Source of the DNA: Rhodanobacteraceae bacterium
GTDB taxonomy: Bacteria; Pseudomonadota; Gammaproteobacteria; Xanthomonadales; Rhodanobacteraceae
DNA length: 33,950 bases
NCBI GenBank assembly: GCA_009996615.1
Contig: JAACZU010000026.1
Coordinates: 1 to 33,950, forward strand
Reading direction: 5' to 3'
In this document: positions 7,479 through 15,548 of the stretch, in pieces
How positions within the stretch are numbered: the stretch's first letter is position 1
Layout of the letters: every line of letters begins with the position of its first letter
Position numbers and translations under genes: made by a program
Notes under the pieces: model-generated
Seen by the model: only the letters and a program-made list of their open reading frames with translations
Databases searched by the model: none
What the model was told of the DNA's origin: nothing

Positions 7479-8648
7479 ATGATTTCCGCCGACCTGCCCC
7501 TCTCGCTCTACATCCACATCCCCTGGTGCGTGAAGAAGTGCCCGTACTGCGACTTCAACTCGCACGCGCAGCGCGGCGCGCTGCCGTTCGATGAGTACGT
7601 CGGCGCGCTGCTGGCCGACCTCGACCGTGACCTGCGCGCGTTCGAAGGCGCACTGGCGCATCGGCCGCTGACCAGCGTGTTTTTTGGCGGCGGCACGCCG
7701 AGCCTGTTCGCGCCGGAGGCGATCGCGCACATTCTCGATGGCGTCGCCGCGCGGCTGGACCTGCCGCGCGGCACCGAGATCACGCTGGAAACCAATCCCG
7801 GCACGGTCGAGCATGGCCGTTTCGACGGCTATCTCGCGGCCGGCGTGAACCGGCTCAGCTTCGGCGTGCAGAGCTTCGACGACGCGCGGCTGCGCCGACT
7901 CGGCCGCATCCACTCGGCCGCCGAGGCCGAGCGCGCGATCAAGGGCGCGCAGGACGCCGGCTACGCCAACCTCAACCTCGACCTGATGTACGCGCTGCCG
8001 GAGCAGACGCTGGCCGGCGCGCTGGCCGACGTCGACGCCGCGCTCGCGCTGCAGCCAACGCATATTTCGCACTACCAGTTGACGCTCGAGCCGAACACGC
8101 TGTTCGCCGCGAAGCCGCCGCCGCTGCCGGACGAGGACAGCGCCTGGGACATGCAGGAGGCGTGTCAGGCGCGCCTCGCCGCGGCCGGCTACGCGCAGTA
8201 CGAGGTATCGGCCTACGCGCGCGATGGCCTGCGCGCGACGCACAACCTCAACTACTGGACCTTCGGCGACTACCTCGGCATCGGCGCCGGCGCGCACGGC
8301 AAGCTCAGCGATCTCGCCAGCGGGCGCATCGTGCGCACGGCCAAGGTCAAGGTGCCGGCCAGCTATCTCGACCGCGCCGCGCGCGGCGAGGCGTTCGGCA
8401 CGCAGGCCGAGGTCGCCGCGGCGGAGCGGCCGTTCGAGTTCATGATGAACGCGCTGCGCCTCGTCGACGGCGTCGACGCGACGCTGTTCGCCGCGCGCAC
8501 CGGCCTCGACGCCGCCGCGATCGCACCGCTGTTGCACGCGGCGCGCGCGCGCGGCTGGCTGGTGGCAGAGCCCACGCGCCTCGCGCCGACCGAGCTCGGC
8601 CGGCGCTATCTCAACGACGTGATCGGCCTGTTCCTGCCGGAGTCCTGA
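7479..8648 (+). CDS. hemW: Radical SAM protein HemW
   Basis: A 389-residue protein of the HemW family (formerly called oxygen-independent coproporphyrinogen III oxidase-like, YggW). It binds heme and a 4Fe-4S cluster and is thought to insert heme into respiratory proteins. The cluster ligands are C17, C21 and C24 in HIPWCVKKCPYCDFN. The SAM-binding segment VFFGGGTPSLF and the ETNPGTVE and RLSFGVQSFDD motifs follow. The C-terminal HemW domain includes HNLNYWTFGDYLGIGAGAHGK. True HemN proteins have an extra N-terminal region that is absent here. The start at 7479 fits the family. The stop is one base before the CPXCG gene, so the two are co-transcribed. Confidence 0.95.
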   Translation: MISADLPLSLYIHIPWCVKKCPYCDFNSHAQRGALPFDEYVGALLADLDRDLRAFEGALAHRPLTSVFFGGGTPSLFAPEAIAHILDGVAARLDLPRGTEITLETNPGTVEHGRFDGYLAAGVNRLSFGVQSFDDARLRRLGRIHSAAEAERAIKGAQDAGYANLNLDLMYALPEQTLAGALADVDAALALQPTHISHYQLTLEPNTLFAAKPPPLPDEDSAWDMQEACQARLAAAGYAQYEVSAYARDGLRATHNLNYWTFGDYLGIGAGAHGKLSDLASGRIVRTAKVKVPASYLDRAARGEAFGTQAEVAAAERPFEFMMNALRLVDGVDATLFAARTGLDAAAIAPLLHAARARGWLVAEPTRLAPTELGRRYLNDVIGLFLPES

Positions 8649-8649
8649 C

Positions 8650-8850
8650 ATGCACGGCCGCTCGCTGCAGGACGTCACGCTGACCTGCCCGTACTGCGGC
8701 GAACGCTTCGCGACCACGGTCGACCTCTCGGCCGGCGCGCAGCGCTACGTCGAGGACTGCGCGGTGTGCTGCCAGCCGATCGAGATCAATGTGCACGTCG
8801 GCCCCGACGGCGAGCTGCTCGGTGTCGACGCCGCCAGCGACCGCGATTGA
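8650..8850 (+). CDS. CPXCG motif-containing small zinc-ribbon protein
   Basis: A 66-residue protein with two cysteine pairs: CPYCGE at about residues 15-18 and CAVCCQP at about 37-41, followed by IEINVHV. This is the CPXCG cysteine-rich protein family, probably a zinc ribbon, of unknown function. It starts two bases after the hemW stop codon. Its own stop codon (8848-8850) overlaps the -35 box of the riboswitch promoter for the next gene. Confidence 0.85.
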   Translation: MHGRSLQDVTLTCPYCGERFATTVDLSAGAQRYVEDCAVCCQPIEINVHVGPDGELLGVDAASDRD

Positions 8851-8875
8851 ACCGCCCCGCATGCGCCACTACACT
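8847..8875 (+). promoter_or_regulatory. Promoter of the cobalamin-riboswitch transcript
   Basis: TTGAAC (8847-8852) and TACACT (8870-8875) are separated by 17 bases, a good sigma-70 arrangement, and lie just upstream of the aptamer. Initiation near 8882 would place the whole riboswitch in the leader. Confidence 0.6.
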
Positions 8876-8883
8876 GCGCGCGC

Positions 8884-9050
8884 CGCAGGTGTCCGGCGTC
8901 GCTGACGTCGGGTGAAACGGGAAGCCGGTATGAAGCCGGCGCTGCCCCCGCAACGGTAAGCAGGAATTGCCGGATCAACGCGCCACTGCCGCGAGGTGGG
9001 AAGGCGATCCGGCGTACACCGCCTGCGAGCCCGGAGACCGGCCTGTGGCG
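8884..9050 (+). promoter_or_regulatory. Cobalamin (B12) riboswitch
   Basis: The leader contains the diagnostic features of a cobalamin aptamer. These are GGGAAGCCGGTATGAAGCCGG with GCTGCCCCCGCAACGGTAA (the B12 box) around 8920-8970, and AGCCCGGAGACCGGCC near 9028-9044 closing the core. GCAGGTGTCC at the 5' end and GGCCTGTG at the 3' end fit the outer helix. With adenosylcobalamin bound, the RNA normally turns off the downstream uptake gene. An expression platform that sequesters the AGCGGAGG ribosome binding site at 9161-9168 is likely, but I did not fold it. Confidence 0.92.
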
Positions 9051-9176
9051 GGCGCGATGCGCCATGGCTCCAGGCGTTGCGGCGGGCAACGGACGGGCAT
9101 GGGCGCCCGTCGTCCTGCGCACGTCTGTCCCTCCGCATCCCTGGCTTACGCGGGTGAGCGAGCGGAGGTTCCACAC

Positions 9177-11003
9177 ATGCGTCATTCCCTGATTTTCATT
9201 GCACTGAACGCCGCGCTGGCCGGCGCGGCCGCGCACGCCGACGAGGTCGACCTGCAGCCGACCGTGCAGGTCACCGCCTCGCGCGTGGCCGAGACGGTCG
9301 ACCAGGCCCTGGCCGACGTCAGCGTCGTCACGCGCGCGGACATCGAGGCCAGCGTCGCGCGCGACGTGCTCGAGCTGCTGCGCCTGCAGGCCGGCGTCGA
9401 CCTCTACCGCACCGGCGGCCCCGGCCAGCAGACCTCGCTGTTCCTGCGCGGTGCCAACTCGAACCAGGTGCTGGTGCTGATCGACGGCGTGCGCGCCGCG
9501 GCGGCGACCACCGGTGCGTTCGCGTTCGAGCAGCTGCCGCTCGATGCGGTCGAGCGCATCGAAATCGTGCGCGGCCCGCGCGCCAGCTACTGGGGCGCCG
9601 ATGCGCTCGGCGGCGTGATCCAGATCTTCACGCGCCGGCTCGACGGCCCGCGCGCCGCGCTCGGCTACGGCAGCTACCGCGACGCCGCCGGCAGCGCCGG
9701 CATCGGCCACTGGGACGGCGCCGACGGCTACAGCGTGCAGGTCGGCGCGCGCCACGTCGGCGGCTTTGCGGCGACCAATCCGGGCATCTGCGCCGGTCCG
9801 GACGATCCATACTGCATCTACACCGGCGCCGATTCCGGCCTGCGCAAGACGAACCTGACCGCGCGCGGCGCCCACACGCTCGGCAGCCAGTTGCTGTCGG
9901 CCTCGCTGTACCGCAGCCAGGGAGAGATCCAGTTCGACCCGCACGGCCGCTCGAGCGTGATCGAGCAGGTCGCCGGCGTGAACGTGGAAGGCGCGCTCGG
10001 CGCCGACTGGAGCCATCGCCTCGCGCTCGGTCATTCACGCGAGGACCTGAACACGCCGCTGTATTCGGTGCTGTACCTGACCCGCCGCAGCAGCCTGCTG
10101 TGGCAGAACGAATTCCGCCTCGGCGACGGCCAGCGCCTGGTCGCCGGCATCGACCTCGTGCACGACAAGGGCGAGACGCGCGACATCGATGCCGGCACGC
10201 CGCGCTACCGCGACAGCCGCGACAACCGCGCGCTGTTCGCCGGCTGGCGCGCGACGTTCGGCGCGCTCGATGGCGAGGTGGCGGCGCGCCACGACCACGA
10301 CAGCCTGTTCGGCGGCGCGACCACCGGCTCGGCCGCGCTCGGCTGGCGCTTCGGCGAACGCTGGCGCGCCTATGCCAGCTTCGGCCAGGGCTTCCGCAGC
10401 CCGACCATGAACGAGTTGTTCGACCCGGGCTACGGCGGCTGGTTCGCCGGCAACCCGCAGCTCGCGCCGGAGCGCTCGCGCAGCACGGAACTGGGCGTGG
10501 AATTCACGCCGACCGCGCAGCAACAGCTGAAGGCGAACCTGTATTCGACGCGCGTGCGCGACCTGATCAGCTTCACCGGGCCGCAGAACCAGGCCGAGAA
10601 CCTCGCGCATGCGGCGCTCGACGGCGCCGAGCTGGGCTACCGGCTCGACCGCGGCGACTGGTCGGCGCAGGCCACCTACACCTGGCAGGACGCGCGCAAC
10701 GCCGACACCGACACGCCGCTGCTGCGGCGCGCGAAGCACAAGCTGTCGGGCCTGCTCGAGCACCGCTTCGGCGAGCGCCTCGGCGCCGGCGCCGAGGTCG
10801 TCTACGCGAGCCGCCGCCACGACGTCGGCGGCGTCGAGTTGGGTGCCTACGCACTGCTGAACCTGCGCGCACGCTACGCGCTGGCCCCGGCGTGGGAACT
10901 GCGCGCGCGGCTGGAGAACCTGACCGACCGCCGCTACGAGCTGGTCCGCGGCTACGACACGCCGGGTCGCTCGGCCTTCGTCGAGGTGACCTGGACGCCG
11001 TGA
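9177..11003 (+). CDS. btuB: TonB-dependent vitamin B12 receptor (BtuB type)
   Basis: A 608-residue outer-membrane receptor: signal peptide (residues 1-21, cut after AAAHA), a TonB-box-like TVQVTASR, a plug domain (DVLELLRLQAGVDLYR, LFLRGANSNQVLVLIDGVR, VERIEIVRGPRASYWGADALGGVIQIFT) and a beta barrel to RYELVRGYDTPGRSAFVEVTW. Length and plug match BtuB rather than siderophore receptors, and the riboswitch upstream points to cobalamin. ATG 9177 is chosen for the signal peptide, with AGCGGAGG eight bases ahead. It is expected to take up cobalamin across the outer membrane using TonB energy. No btuCDF or cobalamin synthesis genes lie in the window. Confidence 0.95.
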   Translation: MRHSLIFIALNAALAGAAAHADEVDLQPTVQVTASRVAETVDQALADVSVVTRADIEASVARDVLELLRLQAGVDLYRTGGPGQQTSLFLRGANSNQVLVLIDGVRAAAATTGAFAFEQLPLDAVERIEIVRGPRASYWGADALGGVIQIFTRRLDGPRAALGYGSYRDAAGSAGIGHWDGADGYSVQVGARHVGGFAATNPGICAGPDDPYCIYTGADSGLRKTNLTARGAHTLGSQLLSASLYRSQGEIQFDPHGRSSVIEQVAGVNVEGALGADWSHRLALGHSREDLNTPLYSVLYLTRRSSLLWQNEFRLGDGQRLVAGIDLVHDKGETRDIDAGTPRYRDSRDNRALFAGWRATFGALDGEVAARHDHDSLFGGATTGSAALGWRFGERWRAYASFGQGFRSPTMNELFDPGYGGWFAGNPQLAPERSRSTELGVEFTPTAQQQLKANLYSTRVRDLISFTGPQNQAENLAHAALDGAELGYRLDRGDWSAQATYTWQDARNADTDTPLLRRAKHKLSGLLEHRFGERLGAGAEVVYASRRHDVGGVELGAYALLNLRARYALAPAWELRARLENLTDRRYELVRGYDTPGRSAFVEVTWTP

Positions 11004-11009
11004 GGCAGG

Positions 11010-11108
11010 GAGAAGGGAGAAGTGAGAAGTGAGAAGTGAGACGAGGCTGGGCGCCGCCCGGCCACTCGTTTCTCGCTCCTCGTTTCTTGCTCCTCGTTTC
11101 TCGTTCCT
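11010..11108. repeat. Two inverted tracts of 7-bp tandem repeats
   Basis: Five heptads of GAGAAGT type run from 11010 to 11044. Six heptads alternating CGTTTCT and CGCTCCT run from 11067 to 11108. Read on the other strand, the second tract is a GAGAAAC/GAGGAGC series, so the two tracts are inverted relatives around a short GC-rich centre (CTGGGCGCCGCCCGG). They fill the spacer after btuB. Heptad tracts of this sort recur at 17644 and 17772. Confidence 0.75.
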
Positions 11109-11255
11109 CGCCGCGCTCCCTCTCCCGTCGCCCGCCCGGACATGCCAGAATGATCGTGTCCGGGCGCGTTTCCGAGCGTGCCCGAAGGGGGCCGGCGGAG
11201 ATCCGCCGCGCGGGGAGTGGGCGCCGGCAGCGGCGGACGACGGAAGGCCGGCAAC

Positions 11256-13604
11256 ATGCAGATCGGCGGGCCCGTGAACGACAGCACGCGTCGTGGCTCT
11301 GGGGGAGAGGCGTTGATCACGCTGGCGCAGCGGGCGGATCTGCCGGCCCGTGTTCGCCTGTTGCTCGATGGTTTGCTCGAGCGAGCGTGCACCTATTTCG
11401 AACCGACCATCCTGCGCACCCTCGACGAGCTCGAGCACGCGCTGTTCCGTCTGGCCGAACGCTCCGGCAACAGCATGCAGCAGCAGGAGCGTTTCAGCGA
11501 CCTGCGCGAGGTCAAGCTGGCCCGCGCCGATATCGCGCCGCGCTTCCTGCAGCACGTCGAAGCCCAGTTGGCGCGGCTGCGCTTGCCGGCCGCCACGCCG
11601 CCAGCGGGGCAGGCGGCGGCACCGGCTGCAACGCGCGCTCCGCTCGAATTGGTCGACACGGCCGTCTTCGAGGTGGACATCGCGCAGCAGGAGGTGACCA
11701 GCCGCTCCGAAGTGCGCCATAGCCACGCGCTGTACCTGCTGGGAATGCGCCTGGCCGTGATGGCCGGCTCGCCGGCGCCGTCGCAGGAAAGCCTGCCACT
11801 GGGCCCGGCGCAACTGACCGCCGCATTCCGGTCCGCGATCGAAGGCATCCGGCTGGGCAATGCCGAACGCGTGCTCGCCTATCGCCTGTTCGATCGCATG
11901 ACGATGCTGCCGATCGGGCCATTCTACGAGGTCGTCAACGGCTGGCTGGCCAGCCAGCGCGTGCTGCCTCACCTGCAACTGGCGGCACCGCTCCGGCGCA
12001 ACACGGCGCCCGCGTCGCCGGCCGCAGCACCGTCCCCTGCCACGCCCCCGGCACCGGCAGCTGCGGGTGGGCCGCCGGCCGGCGAGTCGCCAGCCGCATC
12101 GCCTGCGACGGCAGCCGGTGCGGCGCAGGCGCCGCTCCCGCCACCTGCGGGCAACGCGCCCCCCCCGGGCGGCGACAGCGAGCTGTTCCTCACCTTGCGC
12201 CACCTGCTCGGCGAACGCAGGCGCTTCGAGGGCAAGGCGCCGCAAGCCGGCGCCGGTCCGCTGGCCTATGCCAGCCCCGACGACCTGCAAGGCGTCCTTG
12301 GCAGCCTGCAACGCAGCGGCCAAGGCACGTCGCGGGCGAACCACGACAGCGAGCACTTCCGCAACACGCTGCTGGTCAAGCTGCGCCGCATCAGTCCGGA
12401 CGGGCGGCCGCTCGCACTGGCCGAGGAAGACGCCGACACGGTCGACCTGATCGGCATGCTGTTCGACTACATCACGCGCAACGTGCGCGCGGACAGCAGC
12501 GCGCGCGGCCTGCTGACGCGCCTGCACGTGCCGGTGCTGCGCGTCGCGCTGGGCGACAAGACGTTCTTCACGCGGCGCGACCATCCGGCGCGCGAACTGC
12601 TGAACACGATCGCCGAGACCGGCGCGCGCTGGATCGACGACGACGACACCGACGCCGACCTCGCGCGCAAGATGCAGCGCGCCGTCGACCACGTCAGCAC
12701 CGAGTACGACGGCGACGTGGCCGTGTTCGAGAACCTGCTCGGCGACCTCAGCGGGCACATGCAGCTGCTCGCCCGCCGCGCCGAGGTGGTCGAGCGCCGG
12801 CACATCGACGCCGCCAAGGGCCGCGACAAGCTCGAGGTCGCACGCGAGACCGCGCAGGCGGCGATCGCGCGCACGCTCGCCGCCGGCACCCCGGCGCCGC
12901 GCGTGCGCGCGCTGCTCGAACGCGCCTGGACCGACGCGCTCGCGCTCAGCGCGCTGCGCCATGGCGCACAGAGCGCCGAGTTCGAGCAGCGCGTGGCGAT
13001 CGCCCGCCAGCTCGTGCAGCGCGGCGCGACGGCCTGGTCGAGCACTCCGGCCGACCAGGCATTGCGCCAGGAGATCGAGGCAGGGCTGCGCCAGGTCGGC
13101 CTGCACGAGGACGACGTGCGCGGCGTGCTCGACCACCTGCTGGCGCCGAGCGACACGGCCGACCCGGTGTCGGCGCGCACGCTCGAGCGCGCCGACGCCG
13201 CACTGCAGGCGCGCATGCCGCTGGGCGGCGAGGCCGCGGCGCCTGCGCCGACCGCGGCGCGCGATCAGGCGCCCGCGCTGGGCGCCGCCGAGCGCGCCAT
13301 GCTCGAACGCCTTCGCAAGACCCCGTTCGGCACCTGGTTCGATTTCGTGCAGAACCAGCAAGGCGTGCTGGCGCGGCGCAAGCTGGCGTGGTTCTCGCCG
13401 ATGACCGGCCGCTGCCTGTTCGTCAACCAGCGTGGCGCGCGCAGCGAGGAGCGCACGCTCGAGCAACTCGCGCGCGAAATGGTGCGCGGCCAGGTCCGCC
13501 TGGCAAGCGACGCGCAAACCTCGCTGATCGACCGCGCATGGAAGGCCATCGTCGACATGCTGCGCCCACGCACCACCGACGACTCGCCCGGAGCATCGCC
13601 GTGA
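11256..13604 (+). CDS. DUF1631 family protein
   Basis: A 782-residue protein of the DUF1631 family (sometimes mislabelled thymidine phosphorylase). It is mostly helical. Residues about 20-240 are one conserved block (RVRLLLDGLLERACTYFEPTILRTL and FYEVVNGWLASQRVLPHL). Residues about 250-305 are a Pro/Ala linker. The rest is the second conserved block, with DLIGMLFDYITRN and a C-terminal WFDFVQNQQGVLARRKLAWFSP, GRCLFVNQRG. The C-terminal part recalls a PilZ-like beta segment, but I cannot prove it. ATG 11256 has GGAAGG eight bases upstream. The stop overlaps the start of the PilZ gene, suggesting joint action in cyclic-di-GMP signalling. Confidence 0.85.
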   Translation: MQIGGPVNDSTRRGSGGEALITLAQRADLPARVRLLLDGLLERACTYFEPTILRTLDELEHALFRLAERSGNSMQQQERFSDLREVKLARADIAPRFLQHVEAQLARLRLPAATPPAGQAAAPAATRAPLELVDTAVFEVDIAQQEVTSRSEVRHSHALYLLGMRLAVMAGSPAPSQESLPLGPAQLTAAFRSAIEGIRLGNAERVLAYRLFDRMTMLPIGPFYEVVNGWLASQRVLPHLQLAAPLRRNTAPASPAAAPSPATPPAPAAAGGPPAGESPAASPATAAGAAQAPLPPPAGNAPPPGGDSELFLTLRHLLGERRRFEGKAPQAGAGPLAYASPDDLQGVLGSLQRSGQGTSRANHDSEHFRNTLLVKLRRISPDGRPLALAEEDADTVDLIGMLFDYITRNVRADSSARGLLTRLHVPVLRVALGDKTFFTRRDHPARELLNTIAETGARWIDDDDTDADLARKMQRAVDHVSTEYDGDVAVFENLLGDLSGHMQLLARRAEVVERRHIDAAKGRDKLEVARETAQAAIARTLAAGTPAPRVRALLERAWTDALALSALRHGAQSAEFEQRVAIARQLVQRGATAWSSTPADQALRQEIEAGLRQVGLHEDDVRGVLDHLLAPSDTADPVSARTLERADAALQARMPLGGEAAAPAPTAARDQAPALGAAERAMLERLRKTPFGTWFDFVQNQQGVLARRKLAWFSPMTGRCLFVNQRGARSEERTLEQLAREMVRGQVRLASDAQTSLIDRAWKAIVDMLRPRTTDDSPGASP

Positions 13605-13948
13605 ACGAGAAGCGTCGCCGCACGCGCAAGCGCCCCGAGATGGCCCTGGCGGTCACCGATGCAATGACCGGCGCCGTCGTCGGCAGTATCGGCAACCTGT
13701 CGCAGGAGGGCATGCTGCTGCTGGCCGAACGGCCGATCGCCGAGGATGCGCTGTACCAGTTCCAGTTCGACCTGCCCGATACGCAGGGCCGGCCGTACCG
13801 TTTCGAGGTCGGCGCGCACGAGCTGTGGAGCGAGGCGGCCAGCAGCACCGGCCGCAGCTGGGTCGGCTTCCGCTTCATCGATCTCGGTCCCGAGGATGCG
13901 CGCGTGCTGGCCGCCTGGCTTGCCGACGACGCCGATACCGATACGTGA
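13601..13948 (+). CDS. PilZ domain protein
   Basis: A 115-residue protein consisting of one PilZ domain, the commonest cyclic-di-GMP receptor. The basic N-terminus (NEKRRRTRKRPE) supplies the RxxxR element, and GSIGNLSQEGML contains the N-x-S-x-x-G motif, so both binding motifs appear intact. The strand WVGFRFIDLGPEDARVL closes the fold. It starts with GTG at 13601, giving a 4-base GTGA overlap with the stop of the DUF1631 gene, so it is translationally coupled. The DUF1631 protein is the obvious candidate partner. Confidence 0.88.
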   Translation: MNEKRRRTRKRPEMALAVTDAMTGAVVGSIGNLSQEGMLLLAERPIAEDALYQFQFDLPDTQGRPYRFEVGAHELWSEAASSTGRSWVGFRFIDLGPEDARVLAAWLADDADTDT

Positions 13949-14058
13949 GCAGGCGGGAGTGGTGGGACGGGCTGTGGTTCAGTCCCCAGGCCAGCCCCTC
14001 GCCTCGGCCCTTGAACAGCATGCAGCCTTTCCCGGGCGACTGACGCCGCCAGCGCGAC

Positions 14059-14712
14059 TCACGGAGCGCGGGCCGCTCCGGTTCCGTACGCGCGCAGGAA
14101 CATCTCGACCGACGCCCGCACGTGCGCGTCCACGTCGCAGGCCGCGGCCGGTGCACTGCAGCCGCACAACAGGCGCGCATGCAGGTCACCCTTGAGCAGG
14201 GCGAAGAACTGCGATGCGGCGCGCGCGATGTCGTCGATCGCGAGCTGGCCCGCGGCGACCTCGTGCTGCAGGAACTGCTGGAAGCCGCCCTGCACGCGCT
14301 GCGGCCCGGCTTCCCAGAACATCTGCACGAGCTTCTGCGGCATGGCCGTACCGGAGGCCAGCAGGCGATTGAGCGCAACCGCTTCCGGCGCCGTGACCAT
14401 CGCGACGAATGCGTATGCGATCGCCTCGAGCTGGCGCCGCACCGGCCCGTTCGGAACCACGTCGAACAGCGCCGCCGGCATCTGCTCCTCGCAGCGCGCG
14501 CGGATCGCGGCAAAGAACAATGTCTCCTTGTCGGTGAAGTGGCTGTAGACGGTCAGCTTGGACACGCCCGCCGCCGCCGCAATCGCATCCATGCTGGTGC
14601 CTTCGAAGCCATTGGCGAGGAACAGGCTCTTGGCGGCCTCGAGGATCGCGGCGCGCTTCTCGAGGTCCTTGGGGCGGCCGGGGCCGCACGGTTTGGCGAT
14701 GGCGATGTTCAT
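14059..14712 (-). CDS. TetR/AcrR family transcriptional repressor
   Basis: A 217-residue regulator. The N-terminal TetR domain (residues about 15-65) includes RAAILEAAKSLFLANGFEG and the helix-turn-helix TSMDAIAAAAGVSKLTVYSHF. The ligand-binding half (FQQFLQHEVAAGQLAIDDIARAASQFFALLKGDLHARLL) resembles the AefR-like C-terminal domain of efflux regulators. The C-terminal portion has a CGCSAPAAAC cysteine cluster. The promoter region carries a TACCG-TT-CGGTA palindrome, so it probably represses itself. No efflux gene is divergently encoded next to it; the ligand and other targets are unknown. Confidence 0.92.
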   Translation of the reverse strand: MNIAIAKPCGPGRPKDLEKRAAILEAAKSLFLANGFEGTSMDAIAAAAGVSKLTVYSHFTDKETLFFAAIRARCEEQMPAALFDVVPNGPVRRQLEAIAYAFVAMVTAPEAVALNRLLASGTAMPQKLVQMFWEAGPQRVQGGFQQFLQHEVAAGQLAIDDIARAASQFFALLKGDLHARLLCGCSAPAAACDVDAHVRASVEMFLRAYGTGAARAP

Positions 14713-14755
14713 GACAACGGAAACATATGGACGCGTGGGTTCATTTTCTATACTA

Positions 14756-14767
14756 TACCGTTCGGTA
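14756..14767. promoter_or_regulatory. Probable TetR operator within the repressor's own promoter
   Basis: TACCG-TT-CGGTA is a perfect 5-bp palindrome. On the minus strand it sits between a possible -35 (TTCATG, 14768-14773) and -10 sequences (TATAGT/TATAGA, about 14747-14757) upstream of the repressor start at 14712. On the plus strand a TATACT lies at 14749-14754. An operator between the promoter elements would give autorepression. Confidence 0.55.
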
Positions 14768-14987
14768 CATGAATAAGGCCGCCGCAGTCACCCGAACGAC
14801 GATGCTCCCTGCGTTCGGTCCCGGCCAGCCGCCGGCCAGTATGCCCGCTTGTCCCTCGGTTTGAAGCCTCTCGCCGCGCCGCCCGGGAACTCTCCCTCCC
14901 CCGCACCGGGCGGCGCGGCCGAGAGCACCTGCCGACGCGCATGCTACCCCGCCAACGGTTGGCCCGGCTCTTGCTAGAAACGATGCC

Positions 14988-15428
14988 ATGCAACCCAATG
15001 CCCCGACACTGCATCCGAGCCCGGCGACGCACGCCACTGCAGAAGGCCCCATGATGACCGCGGCGACCATTGCCCTCCAGACGCAGGCCAGCGCCGATGT
15101 CGGCTGGCCACTGCGCCTCGCGCAACGCGCGTTCGCCGCCCTGCTCGACGAGACTGCCGCTGGCGCGCCGGCCAGCGCCTTCCGCACCGCGCGGCTGCGC
15201 AGCGCGGCGCGACGGACACTGTCCGCGCTGTCCGCGGACGAATCCACGCGCCTGCTGCGCTGGCTGGCGCTGCAGCTGGCCACCGTCGACCCGCTGGCGG
15301 CCGCGCGCAGCGTGCCGCACCTGGCCCGCGTCGATGCCGGGCTGGCCAGCGGCGTCGAGGCCGCTGCGCGGCGCGCCCGCAACGGACTCGTTGCTCCGCG
15401 CCGGCGTGGCGGCGCGGCGGCGGCGTGA
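14988..15428 (+). CDS. Hypothetical Ala/Arg-rich protein
   Basis: A 146-residue protein with no family I recognise. Residues about 38-125 are strongly helical (WPLRLAQRAFAALLDE, DESTRLLRWLALQLATVDPLAAA), and the C-terminus is basic (RARNGLVAPRRRGG). There is no signal peptide or membrane segment. Codon third positions are very GC-rich in this frame, which supports it as coding. The start is uncertain: ATG 14988 or ATG 15051 (MMTAATIA). A TTGCTAGAAA stretch just upstream could contain a -10 box. It stands alone between the TetR gene and the pcm-like gene. Confidence 0.5.
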   Translation: MQPNAPTLHPSPATHATAEGPMMTAATIALQTQASADVGWPLRLAQRAFAALLDETAAGAPASAFRTARLRSAARRTLSALSADESTRLLRWLALQLATVDPLAAARSVPHLARVDAGLASGVEAAARRARNGLVAPRRRGGAAAA

Positions 15429-15548
15429 GCGTGGCCGTCGCGCGGTGACTTCCGGCACTACGCGCCGCGGACGCCGCTCGCCAGATTTGCCGCGTTGCCT
15501 GCAAGTACCTATCCTCTTTCCCCTTTTTTCCGCCGGCAGGAGCCGACG

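Noticed and set aside
7479..8648. Annotation as coproporphyrinogen III dehydrogenase (HemN).
   Set aside because: The N-terminal extension typical of HemN is missing; length and motifs fit HemW.
11010..11108. The heptad tracts as a CRISPR array.
   Set aside because: The units are 7 bp with no spacers and there are no cas genes.
10035..13517. A 1160-codon minus-strand frame opposite the DUF1631 gene.
   Set aside because: It has low-complexity composition, and its middle reads straight through the heptad repeats and across the btuB/DUF1631 spacer. The plus-strand frame has a ribosome binding site and family similarity.
14769..14864. A 31-codon frame starting just after the TetR operator.
   Set aside because: It has no ribosome binding site, no similarity I recognise, and it ends in a Pro-rich run. 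Kept only as a remark in the TetR finding.
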